The notes beneath the pieces are model-generated. The model made no database searches. It saw nothing but the letters and a program-made list of their open reading frames with translations, and was not told the DNA's origin. The position numbers and the translations under genes are program-made. Source: an uncultured Coriobacteriaceae bacterium (GTDB lineage: Bacteria > Actinomycetota > Coriobacteriia > Coriobacteriales > Atopobiaceae). Taken from it: 64,000 bases of DNA. Position 1 is the stretch's first letter. Each line of letters opens with the position of its first letter. Of the stretch, positions 1 through 8,560 are shown piece after piece. The stretch lies in contig CADBYM010000009.1 of the NCBI GenBank assembly GCA_902798915.1, positions 25,312 to 89,311 on the forward strand, in the 5' to 3' direction.

Positions 1-14
1 GTGAGGGGGATGCC

Positions 15-1334
15 ATGCCGGTGCGTGGTGCCATATTCGACTGCGACGGAACGATTCTGGACTCCATGCCCATGTGGACGGAGACCTGCGTGGAGCTGCT
101 GAGAAACTACGGGGTCGCAGACGCGGAGCGCATCTTTGCCGAGCACGAGTCGCTGGACATGGACAAGAAGTGCTACTGGTACCACGACCACCTGGGGATT
201 GGCAGCAGCGGCGATGCCCTGTACCGCGAGCTGTGGGCTATGGTCGAGCAAGCCTATGCCGAGCGTGTGGCGCCTTTCGAGGGGTGTGCCGCATTCCTGC
301 AAGAGCTTCGGTCCGCGGGTGTTTCCATGGTCATAGCCAGCTCGACGCCTACCGAGATGCTTCGCTACGCTCTGGGGGCGCACGGGCTGTTGGAGTATTT
401 CGACGAAATCATCTTTGCGGGCGATGTTGGGCGAGGCAAGGAGCACCCCGACGTGTATCTCGCGGCGCAGGAGCGTCTCGGCACGCCGAGAGGGGAGACC
501 TGGGTGTTTGAGGACGCGCCCTTTGGCGTTCGCTCGGCGGCGCGTGTGGGCTTTCCCGTGGTCGCGATCCTCAACGACCATGACGGTCGCGACGAGTCGT
601 TTTTGCAGACGTGGGCGACGGTGGTGTCGTACGGTTACGAGGGGCTGAGCCTTGCATCGTTGCATGACCTGCAGCCCAAGACGTTTGGCGCGCTCATCGT
701 GGGCGGCTCCCCGGAGCCGAGTTCTGCCGAACTGGTCCGAAGACTGGCGCAGAAGGCGGAGTATGTGATCGCGGCAGATGCCGGTGCGGACGTGCTCATG
801 GCCGCTGGTGTCACGCCCGATCTCTTTTGTGGCGACGAGGACTCGGTGAGTGATGCCGTGCGGTGCTGGGCAGAGGCAAATGCGGGCTTCGTCGAGCGGT
901 ATCCGGCCGAGAAGGATGACTCAGACCTTGGGCTGGCGTTCTCGTTGGCGAGGCGGGAGGCAGAGCGTCGTGGCGCGTGCATGCGTGTCGTCGTGACTTG
1001 CGTGAGCGGGGGCAGACCCGATCACGCGCTTGGCGTGTGGGGGGTGCTCGCTCGCCATGCGGACGTGGCTCCCCGCGTCGTGGAGGACGGCTTCGAGTGC
1101 CGCATCCTCTCCAGGGAGGGTGTCCCCGTGTGGCGACGCCCGGCGAGCGTGGGACAGACGGTATCTGCCATCGCACTGGTGAGCGACGCGGTGGTGAGCG
1201 AAGTGGGATTTCGCTGGGCACTCGATCACGATCGCCTGGCCCCACTCTCGGATCTCGGAATCTCAAACAAAGCCGTCACGAACGAGTGTGTGGTCAGTTG
1301 TCACGCCGGAACATTGGCGGTGTTCCGAGTATGA
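15..1334 (+). CDS. HAD hydrolase – thiamine diphosphokinase fusion protein
   Basis: A 439-aa two-domain protein. Residues 1–215 are a HAD-superfamily phosphatase of the beta-phosphoglucomutase/phosphoglycolate type: the nucleophile motif FDCDGTILDS lies at the N-terminus and the acidic FEDAPFGV motif further on. Residues from about 225 to the end are a thiamine diphosphokinase, which makes thiamine diphosphate from thiamine and ATP: AADAGAD, a GDEDS version of the usual GDFDS motif, EKDDSDLGLA and GGRPDH are visible. The ATG at 15 follows a GAGGGGG ribosome site. Fusion of these two activities is unusual; the HAD part may act on a phosphorylated metabolite, but its substrate cannot be read from sequence. 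No thiamine riboswitch is visible in the 14 upstream bases. Confidence 0.9.
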   Translation: MPVRGAIFDCDGTILDSMPMWTETCVELLRNYGVADAERIFAEHESLDMDKKCYWYHDHLGIGSSGDALYRELWAMVEQAYAERVAPFEGCAAFLQELRSAGVSMVIASSTPTEMLRYALGAHGLLEYFDEIIFAGDVGRGKEHPDVYLAAQERLGTPRGETWVFEDAPFGVRSAARVGFPVVAILNDHDGRDESFLQTWATVVSYGYEGLSLASLHDLQPKTFGALIVGGSPEPSSAELVRRLAQKAEYVIAADAGADVLMAAGVTPDLFCGDEDSVSDAVRCWAEANAGFVERYPAEKDDSDLGLAFSLARREAERRGACMRVVVTCVSGGRPDHALGVWGVLARHADVAPRVVEDGFECRILSREGVPVWRRPASVGQTVSAIALVSDAVVSEVGFRWALDHDRLAPLSDLGISNKAVTNECVVSCHAGTLAVFRV

Positions 1335-1399
1335 TCTGTGGTGTCGGTCCTGTCCTTTTGCACATTTGGGCTGTTTCTTGCGCAACATCCAATATCTTG

Positions 1400-1408
1400 T
1401 GGTATAGT
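1400..1408 (+). promoter_or_regulatory. Extended -10 promoter of rpmB
   Basis: TGG followed by TATAGT (1403–1408) forms an extended -10 element about 70 bases upstream of the L28 start. No good -35 hexamer lies at 17-bp spacing. The same 11-base string TGTGGTATAGT occurs in front of rpmF (9210–9220), which suggests that the two ribosomal protein genes share a promoter type. Confidence 0.55.
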
Positions 1409-1477
1409 CATTGCGTTTTGTGAGTAGTGCGCCTACGGCCATCCCTTCGCCAAGGCGCCGCCAATGGAGGTTCTGTC

Positions 1478-1666
1478 ATGTCCAAAGTCTGTGAGATTTG
1501 CGGCAAGCACCCCGTTGCCGGACGTTCCATTTCCCACTCGTTCCGCACGGTTAACCGCAAGTTCCGTCCCAACATTCAGCGTGTCACCATCGTGAAGGAT
1601 GGTCACAAGCGCAAGATGAACGTTTGCACTCGCTGCCTCAAGAAGGGAAATCTCGCTCGCAGCTAA
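1478..1666 (+). CDS. rpmB: 50S ribosomal protein L28
   Basis: A 62-aa protein matching bacterial L28: it begins MSKVCEICGKHPVAG and carries the basic GHKRKMNVCTRC segment. The two CxxC pairs (CEIC and CTRC) mark the zinc-binding (C+) form. The start at 1478 is chosen over an upstream in-frame ATG at 1427 because GGAGG at 1466–1470 sits seven bases before it and the protein then has the normal family length. It stands alone between its own promoter and a strong terminator. Its product is a component of the large ribosomal subunit. Confidence 0.96.
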   Translation: MSKVCEICGKHPVAGRSISHSFRTVNRKFRPNIQRVTIVKDGHKRKMNVCTRCLKKGNLARS

Positions 1667-1690
1667 TGCGTTTGCCATAGAAGGCGGAGC

Positions 1691-1723
1691 GCAGGACGGC
1701 CACCGCCGTGGTGGCCGTCCTGC
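1691..1723 (+). terminator. Intrinsic terminator after rpmB
   Basis: A perfect 14-bp GC-rich stem (1691–1704 with 1710–1723) closes on a five-base loop GCCGT and is followed by a loosely T-rich stretch (TATTGTGGTTGTTT). It lies 24 bases after the L28 stop. Confidence 0.75.
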
Positions 1724-1798
1724 ATATTGTGGTTGTTTCCCCACTGGTGGCGGATGCTGCTATAATCACGTCGATTCATCAATCGAAAGGGGGCTCAC

Positions 1799-2143
1799 GT
1801 GGCAACTACTGTCCCGGGTAAGCTAAGGGTTTCAAACGATGTAATAGCCGACCTTGCGGGCTACGCTGCTCTTGAGTGCTACGGTGTCGTGGGAATGGCG
1901 CTTACGGACGAGGAGCAGGGTGTTGCTCGGCTGCTGCCCATCCATCGCCTTCGGAAGGGCATTGAGGTGTCCTTGGAAGACGGGCACATAACCGTGGACC
2001 TTCACGTGATACTCGAGCAGGGTGTGAACATGTCGTCGGTGGCCACTAACCTCGTGAGTACGGTCAAGTTCATTCTCGACCAGATAGCCGAACTCAAGCA
2101 GGTCGTGGTCCGCGTCCATGTAGAGGGCATGCGCACTCATTAG
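1799..2143 (+). CDS. Asp23/Gls24 family protein
   Basis: A 114-aa cytoplasmic protein of the Asp23/Gls24 (alkaline shock / envelope stress) family. It has the typical opening GKLRVSNDVIADLAGYAALECYGVVGM and a C-terminal part with alternating beta strands (ITVDLHVILEQGVNMSSVATNL). The start is a GTG preceded by AAAGGGGG at 1786–1793. Gls24 genes are very often followed, as here, by a DAK2-domain gene. The exact biochemical role is unknown; members are linked to cell-envelope homeostasis. Confidence 0.9.
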   Translation: MATTVPGKLRVSNDVIADLAGYAALECYGVVGMALTDEEQGVARLLPIHRLRKGIEVSLEDGHITVDLHVILEQGVNMSSVATNLVSTVKFILDQIAELKQVVVRVHVEGMRTH

Positions 2144-2194
2144 TGTCACTCTTTGGTGCTCTGTACGTATTCTAGGAACCGAGGTCTCAGTCCC

Positions 2195-3862
2195 ATGATA
2201 TCGACCGTTATCCGCACTTGCTTCCCTGTGGCTGCTGGCGTTCTGCACGAGAAGGCGGACGAAATCAACAAGCTCAACGTCTTTCCCGTACCAGATGGCG
2301 ACACCGGCACGAACATGTCGCTCACCTTGGCGACGGTTGTGCACGAGGTTGAGTCGCTGCCCGACAGCGCCTCCATGGAGGACGTGGCGCACGCGATAAC
2401 GCATGGTTCGCTCATGGGTGCGCGCGGCAACTCCGGCGTCATCACGAGTCAGATTCTGCGCGGCATCGCAGAGGGCCTGATTCCCGCAAAGGGTGAGCAT
2501 GCGACGCCTGCCGACATCGCCTCCGCCCTGCGCAACGGCGTTTCGGTGGCGTTCAAGGCGGTGCGCAAGCCCGTCGAGGGTACGATTCTCACGGTTCTGC
2601 GGGATGTCTCGACTAAGGCAGACGCCTTGGCAAAGACGCGCGACATGACGACGGACGACATGCTGGACCAAATCGTGGTCGCTGCCTACGAGTCGGTCGC
2701 GCGCACACCCGATCTGCTTCCCGTGCTCAAGGAGAACGGCGTGGTGGACTCGGGTGCGTATGGCCTGGCCACCTTTATCGAGGCGTTCGTCAATGCCTAT
2801 CGGGGTCGTGGCGAGGACCTGACGGATTTCCAGACGCGTGTGGGTGCAAATGATGCGAAGTCTCAAGTCGCAAACGTCGTCGACATCGAGATAAACGACG
2901 ACTGGGAGGGCTCTGAGTTCCGCTACTGCACCGAGTTCCTCTTCCATGCAGATTCCCCGGTTTTCGACGAGGACGCGTGTTTGCGCTACTTCGCCTCTAT
3001 GGGCGATTGCGAGCTGCTCGTGGGTTCGAACCCCGACTACAAGTGTCACGTGCACACCAATCGCCCGGACCGCGTCATTCGTCACATGCTGCACAGAGGA
3101 CAAGTCTTCAACGTCTTTGTGCACAACATGGACTTGGAGGCGCAGGAGCGCACGGAGTCCATCAGGTCCGACAAACAGACGTCAGATGCTCCCCGTAAGC
3201 CGTTGGGCTTCGTCGCGGTGGCAGCCGGCGCCGGTGAGGCAGACATCCTGTCCTCGCTTGGCGTGGACGTTGTGGTTCAGGGTGGGCAGACCATGAACCC
3301 ATCGACGGCGGACATTCTGGATGCAATCCAGTCATGCAATGCCGACGATGTTATCGTGCTTCCCGATAACGGCAACATACGTATGGCGGCTGAGGCCGCT
3401 GCCTCGGCGTGTGAGTCATGCACGGCCCACGTGGTCGGCACGCGGAGCGTCCTTCAGGCGTTTGCCGCGATGCTGGCGGTCGATATCGACGCAAGTGTCA
3501 CAGAGAATACCGAGGCCATGAGTGAGGCGATCGAGGGCGTGCGCGATGGTGAGGTCACCACCGCAGTGCGTGATTCTCAGGCTGCGGACGGCTCGCCCAT
3601 TCATGCGGGTGACGTCATGGGCATTCAGGACGGAGAAATCAGTGTCGTTGGGTCCGACGTCACGGAGGTCACGCTCCGGCTCATTGACTTTATGCAGCAA
3701 GAGGAAGAAGGAGACACGCTCACTATCCTTGCCGGAAGCGACATGGATGACGATGCCTTCGTTGAGCTGCAGGACGCCATTGCCGAGGCGCAACCGGACT
3801 TGGAGATTGATGCGCACCGAGGTGAGCAGCCGCTCTATCCCGTCATTTTCTCCATCGAGTAG
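2195..3862 (+). CDS. fakA: DAK2-domain protein, fatty acid kinase FakA-like
   Basis: A 555-aa protein of the YloV/FakA family, which phosphorylates fatty acids held by a FakB carrier. The N-terminal DAK2 (DhaL) ATP-binding domain shows NVFPVPDGDTGTNM and the GARGNSGVI motif; the C-terminal half is the DUF1949/DegV-like part ending RGEQPLYPVIFSIE. The ATG at 2195 is preferred to the upstream TTG at 2153, because GAGG at 2181 precedes it and alignment to the family starts there. No fakB gene is in the window. It lies 51 bases after asp23, probably in the same transcript. Confidence 0.88.
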   Translation: MISTVIRTCFPVAAGVLHEKADEINKLNVFPVPDGDTGTNMSLTLATVVHEVESLPDSASMEDVAHAITHGSLMGARGNSGVITSQILRGIAEGLIPAKGEHATPADIASALRNGVSVAFKAVRKPVEGTILTVLRDVSTKADALAKTRDMTTDDMLDQIVVAAYESVARTPDLLPVLKENGVVDSGAYGLATFIEAFVNAYRGRGEDLTDFQTRVGANDAKSQVANVVDIEINDDWEGSEFRYCTEFLFHADSPVFDEDACLRYFASMGDCELLVGSNPDYKCHVHTNRPDRVIRHMLHRGQVFNVFVHNMDLEAQERTESIRSDKQTSDAPRKPLGFVAVAAGAGEADILSSLGVDVVVQGGQTMNPSTADILDAIQSCNADDVIVLPDNGNIRMAAEAAASACESCTAHVVGTRSVLQAFAAMLAVDIDASVTENTEAMSEAIEGVRDGEVTTAVRDSQAADGSPIHAGDVMGIQDGEISVVGSDVTEVTLRLIDFMQQEEEGDTLTILAGSDMDDDAFVELQDAIAEAQPDLEIDAHRGEQPLYPVIFSIE

Positions 3863-3886
3863 CGCATCGCGCGTGCGGACGTTAGC

Positions 3887-6037
3887 GTGACAAGCGCGAA
3901 TGAGGTTGCAGGTAGGGTTCAGCGTACGTGCCGTCTGGATGAGGGTGCGAGTCGACTGCGGTATGTAACGGGCAAGCGCGTGGATGCGCTGCGCCGTTTG
4001 GGGTTGCGGCTGGTACGCGACGTTCTTTACCACCTGCCGAGTCGCTACCTTGACTTCACGCGCGTCATGCCGATTGGATACTGCGAGGTTGGTGCCGACG
4101 CCACCGTTGTAGGTCGCGTGGACAAGGTGGAGCTCAAGCGTCCCAAACCTCGTCTGCAGCTCGTAGAGGTTGCGGTCATTGACGACACGGGTGTGCTCTT
4201 TGCTACGTTCTTTCGGCAACCTTGGATTGCAGAGCAGCTCCATCCCGGCGACTTGGTTGCCCTCTCGGGCAAAGTTACCTTCTCGTATGGCTTCAAACGC
4301 ATGACGCCTACCTTCCATGAGGTGTTAGGGGCAGGTGAGGCGGCAAGTTACGCACGCATCCTGCCCGTATATCCGGTGGGTGAGGGCATCAGCGTTCCTT
4401 GGATGCGTCGCATCGTCTCCGCCGCTCTTTGTGACGTGGGCGATGTGTGCGATGTCGTTCCGGCTTCGATTGTGGCCGATCGGTCCCTGATGTCGCTCGG
4501 TCGTGCGCTACGCGAGGTCCACTTTCCCACGAGCTTATATGCTGCAGAAGAGGCACGCAGGCGCCTTGCCTACGACGAGTTGCTCCTGCTCCAGCTCATG
4601 CTCCATGCACGACAGCGCATTGAGTTGGCTGGTGCCGTTCCGGTCGAGCACGTGACGGATGGCACTCACCTTCATTCGCTCGTTGAGGCGCTGCCCTTCA
4701 CACTCTCGGAGGAGCAGCGGGTAGCTCTCGACGAGGTGCTAGCCGATATGGCGGCACCGCAGGTGATGAACCGATTGCTGTTGGGTGACGTGGGTACGGG
4801 CAAGACGGTCGTGGCCGCCGCGGCGATTGCTGCCGTGGCCGATACGGGCACACAGGCGGCCATGATGGCACCGACTTCCGTGCTCGCACGGCAGTACGCG
4901 GAGGGCGTGGGTCCCTTGCTCGACGCTGCTGACGTCCCCTGGTCGTTGCTTACGGGGGCGACGCCGGCGGCAGAGCGGAATGAGGCATTGCGGATGTTGG
5001 CCGCAGGGGAGCTCTGTTGCCTCTTTGGGACGACGGCGCTCTTGACGGAAGACGTCGAGTTCAAGCATCTGAGTCTGGTGGTCATTGACGAGCAGCATCG
5101 CTTTGGCGTCAACCAGCGCGTCTCGCTTAGGCAAAAGGGCGCCGGCGCGGACCTCCTCTCGATGTCGGCGACACCCATCCCGCGGACGCTTGCCCTCTCG
5201 CTCTATGGCGACATGGCGTGCTCCCGCATTCGGCATCGGCCTGTGGCGGGCGCGGGCGTGGTGACGAAGGTGCTTGCACCGGAGAACAGCGACCTTGCCT
5301 ACGGGGCGATTCGCGATGCGGTGGCGGCGGGTCACCAAGCGTACGTGATTTGTCCGCTCGTGGACGAGCGTGATGACGGGAGCGACCTCGATGACGTGCC
5401 CGAGCGCTCGCAGGCACAGGTCCGACGGTTGCATGCCGCGACGAGCACGCTCGAGGAGCTCTCACATGGGCCGCTCAGGGGATTGCGGCTTGATCTCCTT
5501 ACGGGCAGAATGAGCGCAGACGACAAGGACGCCGCAATGACGCGATTCCGTTCTCGCGAGACGGACGTGTTGGTGGCGACCACGGTCGTGGAAGTTGGTG
5601 TGGACGTTCCCAACGCTACCGTCATGCTTGTGTTCGACGCCGACCGCTTTGGGCTTGCGACGCTCCATCAGCTCCGTGGACGCGTGGGCCGAGGCAGGGA
5701 TGCCGGTCTGGTCTACCTCTCATGCGCGGCTGGCCCGCGTTCGCCCGCGCGTAAGCGGCTCTCTGCGTTGGAAGCGACATCGGATGGGTTTGAGCTGGCG
5801 GAGCTCGACCTGAGCCTGCGGCGCGAGGGCGAAGTGCTGGGATACCGTCAGCACGGAGGCGTGGTGCTCAAGGTGTGTGACCTCTCGTCCGACAAAGCCC
5901 TCGTGGAGGCCGCCCATGCGGATGCCAATGCGCTCGCACAAACCGATCCGGAGCTTCGCGAGCCATTGCATGCAGCCTTGGCGCTTGAGTGCCGACAACG
6001 CTACCGGGCGTACTTCGAGGAGGTCGAGCGCGCGTGA
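3887..6037 (+). CDS. recG: ATP-dependent DNA helicase RecG
   Basis: A 716-aa superfamily 2 helicase that remodels stalled forks and Holliday junctions. The N-terminal wedge/OB domain (LRYVTGKRVDALRRLG, YHLPSRYLDF) is followed by the motor: Walker A GDVGTGKTVV, DEQH box VIDEQHRFGV, SATPIPRTL and motif VI QLRGRVGRGRD. The annotated GTG at 3887 has no strong ribosome site, so the exact start is uncertain by a few codons. Its last base pairs overlap the rsmD start (GTGA), so the two are probably translationally coupled. Confidence 0.95.
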   Translation: MTSANEVAGRVQRTCRLDEGASRLRYVTGKRVDALRRLGLRLVRDVLYHLPSRYLDFTRVMPIGYCEVGADATVVGRVDKVELKRPKPRLQLVEVAVIDDTGVLFATFFRQPWIAEQLHPGDLVALSGKVTFSYGFKRMTPTFHEVLGAGEAASYARILPVYPVGEGISVPWMRRIVSAALCDVGDVCDVVPASIVADRSLMSLGRALREVHFPTSLYAAEEARRRLAYDELLLLQLMLHARQRIELAGAVPVEHVTDGTHLHSLVEALPFTLSEEQRVALDEVLADMAAPQVMNRLLLGDVGTGKTVVAAAAIAAVADTGTQAAMMAPTSVLARQYAEGVGPLLDAADVPWSLLTGATPAAERNEALRMLAAGELCCLFGTTALLTEDVEFKHLSLVVIDEQHRFGVNQRVSLRQKGAGADLLSMSATPIPRTLALSLYGDMACSRIRHRPVAGAGVVTKVLAPENSDLAYGAIRDAVAAGHQAYVICPLVDERDDGSDLDDVPERSQAQVRRLHAATSTLEELSHGPLRGLRLDLLTGRMSADDKDAAMTRFRSRETDVLVATTVVEVGVDVPNATVMLVFDADRFGLATLHQLRGRVGRGRDAGLVYLSCAAGPRSPARKRLSALEATSDGFELAELDLSLRREGEVLGYRQHGGVVLKVCDLSSDKALVEAAHADANALAQTDPELREPLHAALALECRQRYRAYFEEVERA

Positions 6038-6609
6038 GGATCGTGGGTGGTACGTGGCGAAACAGGACCATCGAGGCACCGGCGGGACGTGGCACCCGTC
6101 CGACGACCGACCGCATGCGCGAGACCATCGCGTCAATGGTTCTCTCTGCGAAGGGACTCGACCTCGGAGGTACTGCGGTGCTCGATGCGTTTGCGGGCTC
6201 GGGCGGTGTGGGCTTAGAGCTCCTCTCGCGTGGTGCCGCAAGCTGCACGTTCTGTGAGCGGGACCGGCGCGCGGCTGCGCTTGTGCGCACGAACTGCGAG
6301 CGTCTGGACGCCGAGGCGGAAACGTGGCGCGTCGTTTGTGGTGACGTCACGAAGATTGTTGTGCGAGGCCTTTGGGGTGCTCCGTTCGGCGTGGTGTTCC
6401 TCGATCCCCCGTACGCGATGGGTGCCGAGAAGGTTTCGGAGCTCGTGCGTTCACTTGCGCGCACGGGCCAGCTTGCGCCGGAATGCCTTGTGGTGTACGA
6501 ACGATCGGAGCGCGGGGCGAAGCTGACACTGGACGGAGCTCGCGAGCTGAGGTCGCGCTCAATGGCCGCGAGCTGCATAGACTTGCTTGAGATGGGGGAG
6601 GCGCTATGA
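6034..6609 (+). CDS. rsmD: 16S rRNA (guanine(966)-N2)-methyltransferase RsmD
   Basis: A 191-aa SAM-dependent methyltransferase that modifies G966 of 16S rRNA in the small subunit. It shows the family opening RIVGGTWRNRTI, the RPTTDRMRETIASM segment, the SAM loop DAFAGSGGVGLE and the catalytic LDPPY. The GTG at 6034 overlaps the recG stop in a GTGA unit and gives the conserved N-terminus; an ATG at 5989 in the same frame would only add recG-overlapping residues. It is followed by coaD with an ATGA overlap, the usual rsmD–coaD pair. Confidence 0.94.
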   Translation: MRIVGGTWRNRTIEAPAGRGTRPTTDRMRETIASMVLSAKGLDLGGTAVLDAFAGSGGVGLELLSRGAASCTFCERDRRAAALVRTNCERLDAEAETWRVVCGDVTKIVVRGLWGAPFGVVFLDPPYAMGAEKVSELVRSLARTGQLAPECLVVYERSERGAKLTLDGARELRSRSMAASCIDLLEMGEAL

Positions 6610-7109
6610 ACTCAAAGATGACGCATGTCGTGCTGCCTGGTACCTATGACCCCATAACACTGGGGCATTTGGATGTCGTGGCGCGTTCGTGCAAGCTATT
6701 TGGCAAGGTGACGGTGGGGGTTGCGGCGTCGCGGATGAAGCATGGCGTCGGGACGGCGTTCACCTTGGATGAGCGTGTGGACATGATTCGCGAGGCGCTT
6801 CTCGAGCGCAGGATTGAGGGTGTTGACGTGCTGCCCTTCGAGGGCCTTCTGGTTGACTTCTGTCGCAGCGTGGGAGCGCAGGGTGTCGTCAAGGGGCTTC
6901 GCGCCATGACGGACTTCGAGTACGAGCTTCAGCAGGCGGACCTCAACGCTCATCTGGCACCCGACCTCGAGAGCGTCTTCGTGATGGCGAGTCCTGCGTT
7001 CGGCTATGTATCCTCATCCATCGTGCGCGAGCTTGCGTCGCTGGGATCGCCGGTGGACGGTCTCGTACCCGAATGCATAGCCCGCCGTCTCGCCGACCAC
7101 TTTCGGTAG
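6606..7109 (+). CDS. coaD: Phosphopantetheine adenylyltransferase
   Basis: A 167-aa nucleotidyltransferase that converts 4'-phosphopantetheine and ATP to dephospho-CoA. Visible are the nucleotidyl-transfer motif PGTYDPITLGHLD with the TxGH-type signature, the GLRAMTDFEYE segment and the C-terminal SSSIVRELA motif. The ATG at 6606 overlaps the rsmD stop (ATGA); a second in-frame ATG four codons later is also possible. The length is normal for the family. Confidence 0.96.
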   Translation: MNSKMTHVVLPGTYDPITLGHLDVVARSCKLFGKVTVGVAASRMKHGVGTAFTLDERVDMIREALLERRIEGVDVLPFEGLLVDFCRSVGAQGVVKGLRAMTDFEYELQQADLNAHLAPDLESVFVMASPAFGYVSSSIVRELASLGSPVDGLVPECIARRLADHFR

Positions 7110-7159
7110 GGCAGAATTCACCACCCCGATGCTGACGAAATGCGGAAGGCGTTATCGAA

Positions 7160-7179
7160 GCGGTAGCGACAAGGCGCGC
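7160..7179. repeat. Left copy of a 20-bp imperfect direct repeat
   Basis: This 20-base stretch matches 7750–7769 at 17 of 20 positions (shared core CGACAAGG). The two copies flank the Nif11-type precursor gene, so they may be a trace of insertion or local duplication. A chance match in GC-rich DNA cannot be excluded. Confidence 0.35.
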
Positions 7180-7226
7180 CTGACGTCTTGTCTCGCCCTT
7201 GGATGGCGGGTAGTCCGGTCCGCGGC

Positions 7227-7254
7227 TTGACAGCGCCTATCAGTGGACTAGAGT
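7227..7254 (+). promoter_or_regulatory. Sigma-70-type promoter of the Nif11-type gene
   Basis: A perfect -35 TTGACA at 7227–7232 and a -10 TAGAGT at 7249–7254 are separated by 16 bp, 55 bases upstream of the preferred start codon. This is one of the best promoter matches in the window, so the small gene is probably transcribed on its own. Confidence 0.6.
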
Positions 7255-7308
7255 ATTACGCAGAATGCAATCCATAGGGGATATGCGATGGCAGAGAGGG
7301 AGGACAAC

Positions 7309-7722
7309 ATGGCAGTCAGCAACGAGCTGAGGCGCTTCGAGGCGGACCTTGCGGAGAACGAGGACCTCAGGGCGCAGGTGGAGGAGATCATGCGTCGGAT
7401 TGCGGAGTCCGGCGAGGCCAAGAGCGACGGCGAGGCGCTGTCGCAGGTAGCCTCCGAGCTCGGCTACGCGGTGGGCGCGGCTGACTTCGAGCGCGCCAGC
7501 GCGGAAGCGGAGAGCGAGGCGCCCGACCTCGATGACCTGGAGTCGGCTGCCGGCGGCATGTTTGGGATAGCAGCAGATGCGGAGGACGGGCACGAGGCAT
7601 GGTGCCTCGGGACCTACTACTGCTTCACCGCATTGGTGCACGGCCACGACAAAGCGAAGAATCGCGCCTGTCTCTCTGACTATGTCACTGTGGGTAACGT
7701 CCTTAAGAGGGCATTTGGTTAG
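7309..7722 (+). CDS. Nif11-like leader peptide (putative RiPP precursor)
   Basis: A 137-aa protein with the layout of a Nif11-type ribosomal natural-product precursor. The leader region (about residues 1–78) has ELRRFEADLAENEDLRAQVEEI, an ELGYAV segment and ends LDDLESAAGG, the double-glycine cleavage site. The putative core after the GG is about 54 residues with three cysteines (WCLGTYYC and RAC), several aromatics and histidines. The start at 7309 follows GAGAGGGAGG; an in-frame ATG at 7288 with AGGGGA before it would add seven residues. No lanthionine, thiazole or radical-SAM maturation gene and no C39 peptidase exporter lies next to it, so it is an orphan. The leader is recognised with good confidence; the function of the product is unknown. 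Confidence 0.72.
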   Translation: MAVSNELRRFEADLAENEDLRAQVEEIMRRIAESGEAKSDGEALSQVASELGYAVGAADFERASAEAESEAPDLDDLESAAGGMFGIAADAEDGHEAWCLGTYYCFTALVHGHDKAKNRACLSDYVTVGNVLKRAFG

Positions 7723-8049
7723 GATATAGGTCTACAGGCCCTTTGCGCGGCGGCAACGACAAGGTGCGCGGCCGCTTGCTGCGTTTGATTCGTACGCGCT
7801 CGGTGATTGGCTTACTCGGTTTTGGGCACCCTACTGCGTCTTCGGCCAGTGGGGTGTCCTTCTAGTTGGTGGGTAAACAGTAGCCTGTTCTTGTCGCCTT
7901 GCTTTCACGCGCATCCGCGACGTGTGATATGAACTGTAACTGCCATAATGGAACCAGGTACCGTTTTGCCCCATTGTGCCTGCCCACGGTCGCACATAAT
8001 CTGCTAACATAAGGGACGCTGAACCGCGCCATCACGAAAGGAGTTCCGA
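7723..8049. other. Non-coding gap with second repeat copy and a promoter
   Basis: 327 bases without a supportable gene. It holds the right copy of the imperfect direct repeat (7750–7769) and, near its end, a promoter-like pair TTGTGC (7974–7979) and TAATCT (7997–8002) at 17-bp spacing, about 50 bases before the next start codon. AAAGGAG before 8050 is that gene's ribosome site. Confidence 0.45.
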
Positions 8050-8547
8050 ATGGAGCCAGGAGAGGAAATCCAAGCCCTGGTCGACGAGCTCGAGCAGATT
8101 GTTGCCGACGCGAAGTCGCCCTTCGGTGGCGGCATGCACCGCAAGGTCGTCGACGAGCAGGAGATCTACGAGATTCTCGACGAGATGCGTCAAGTCTTTC
8201 CGAGGGAGTTTGCAGATGCGCGCCGCATCATCCGCGAGGAAGGCGAGATGCTCGACCGTGCGCAACGGCAGGCCGACTCGGTCATCGCGGACGCGCAGCA
8301 GCAGGCGATGGTCATAGCGGGCGATCAGGAGATTGTGCGAATTGCGCAGCAGCAGGCGGACAACATTCGCGACGCAGCGCAGCAGTACGAGCGCGACACG
8401 CGCTACAACGCCGAAGAGTATGCCGATACCGTCCTCGCTCACCTGGAGGATACCTTGCGTTCAATGACGGGGACGGTCACGCGTGTGCGCCAGACCCTCA
8501 ACGAGAACTCTGGCGTCAACAACCAGTCGAATAGCGTGAGCTGGTAG
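8050..8547 (+). CDS. Coiled-coil protein, DivIVA/ATPase-B-like, function unknown
   Basis: A 165-aa soluble protein, mostly helical and rich in Ala, Gln, Glu and Arg. Residues 60–120 read as a long coiled coil (EEGEMLDRAQRQADSVIADA, DQEIVRIAQQQADNIRDAA) like that of DivIVA or ATP-synthase b-type proteins. No catalytic motif is seen. It stands between coaD and DUF177, a position held by similar coiled-coil genes in other Actinobacteria. AAAGGAG before 8050 fixes the start. Confidence 0.75.
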   Translation: MEPGEEIQALVDELEQIVADAKSPFGGGMHRKVVDEQEIYEILDEMRQVFPREFADARRIIREEGEMLDRAQRQADSVIADAQQQAMVIAGDQEIVRIAQQQADNIRDAAQQYERDTRYNAEEYADTVLAHLEDTLRSMTGTVTRVRQTLNENSGVNNQSNSVSW

Positions 8548-8560
8548 TTTTGGGGTCCGT

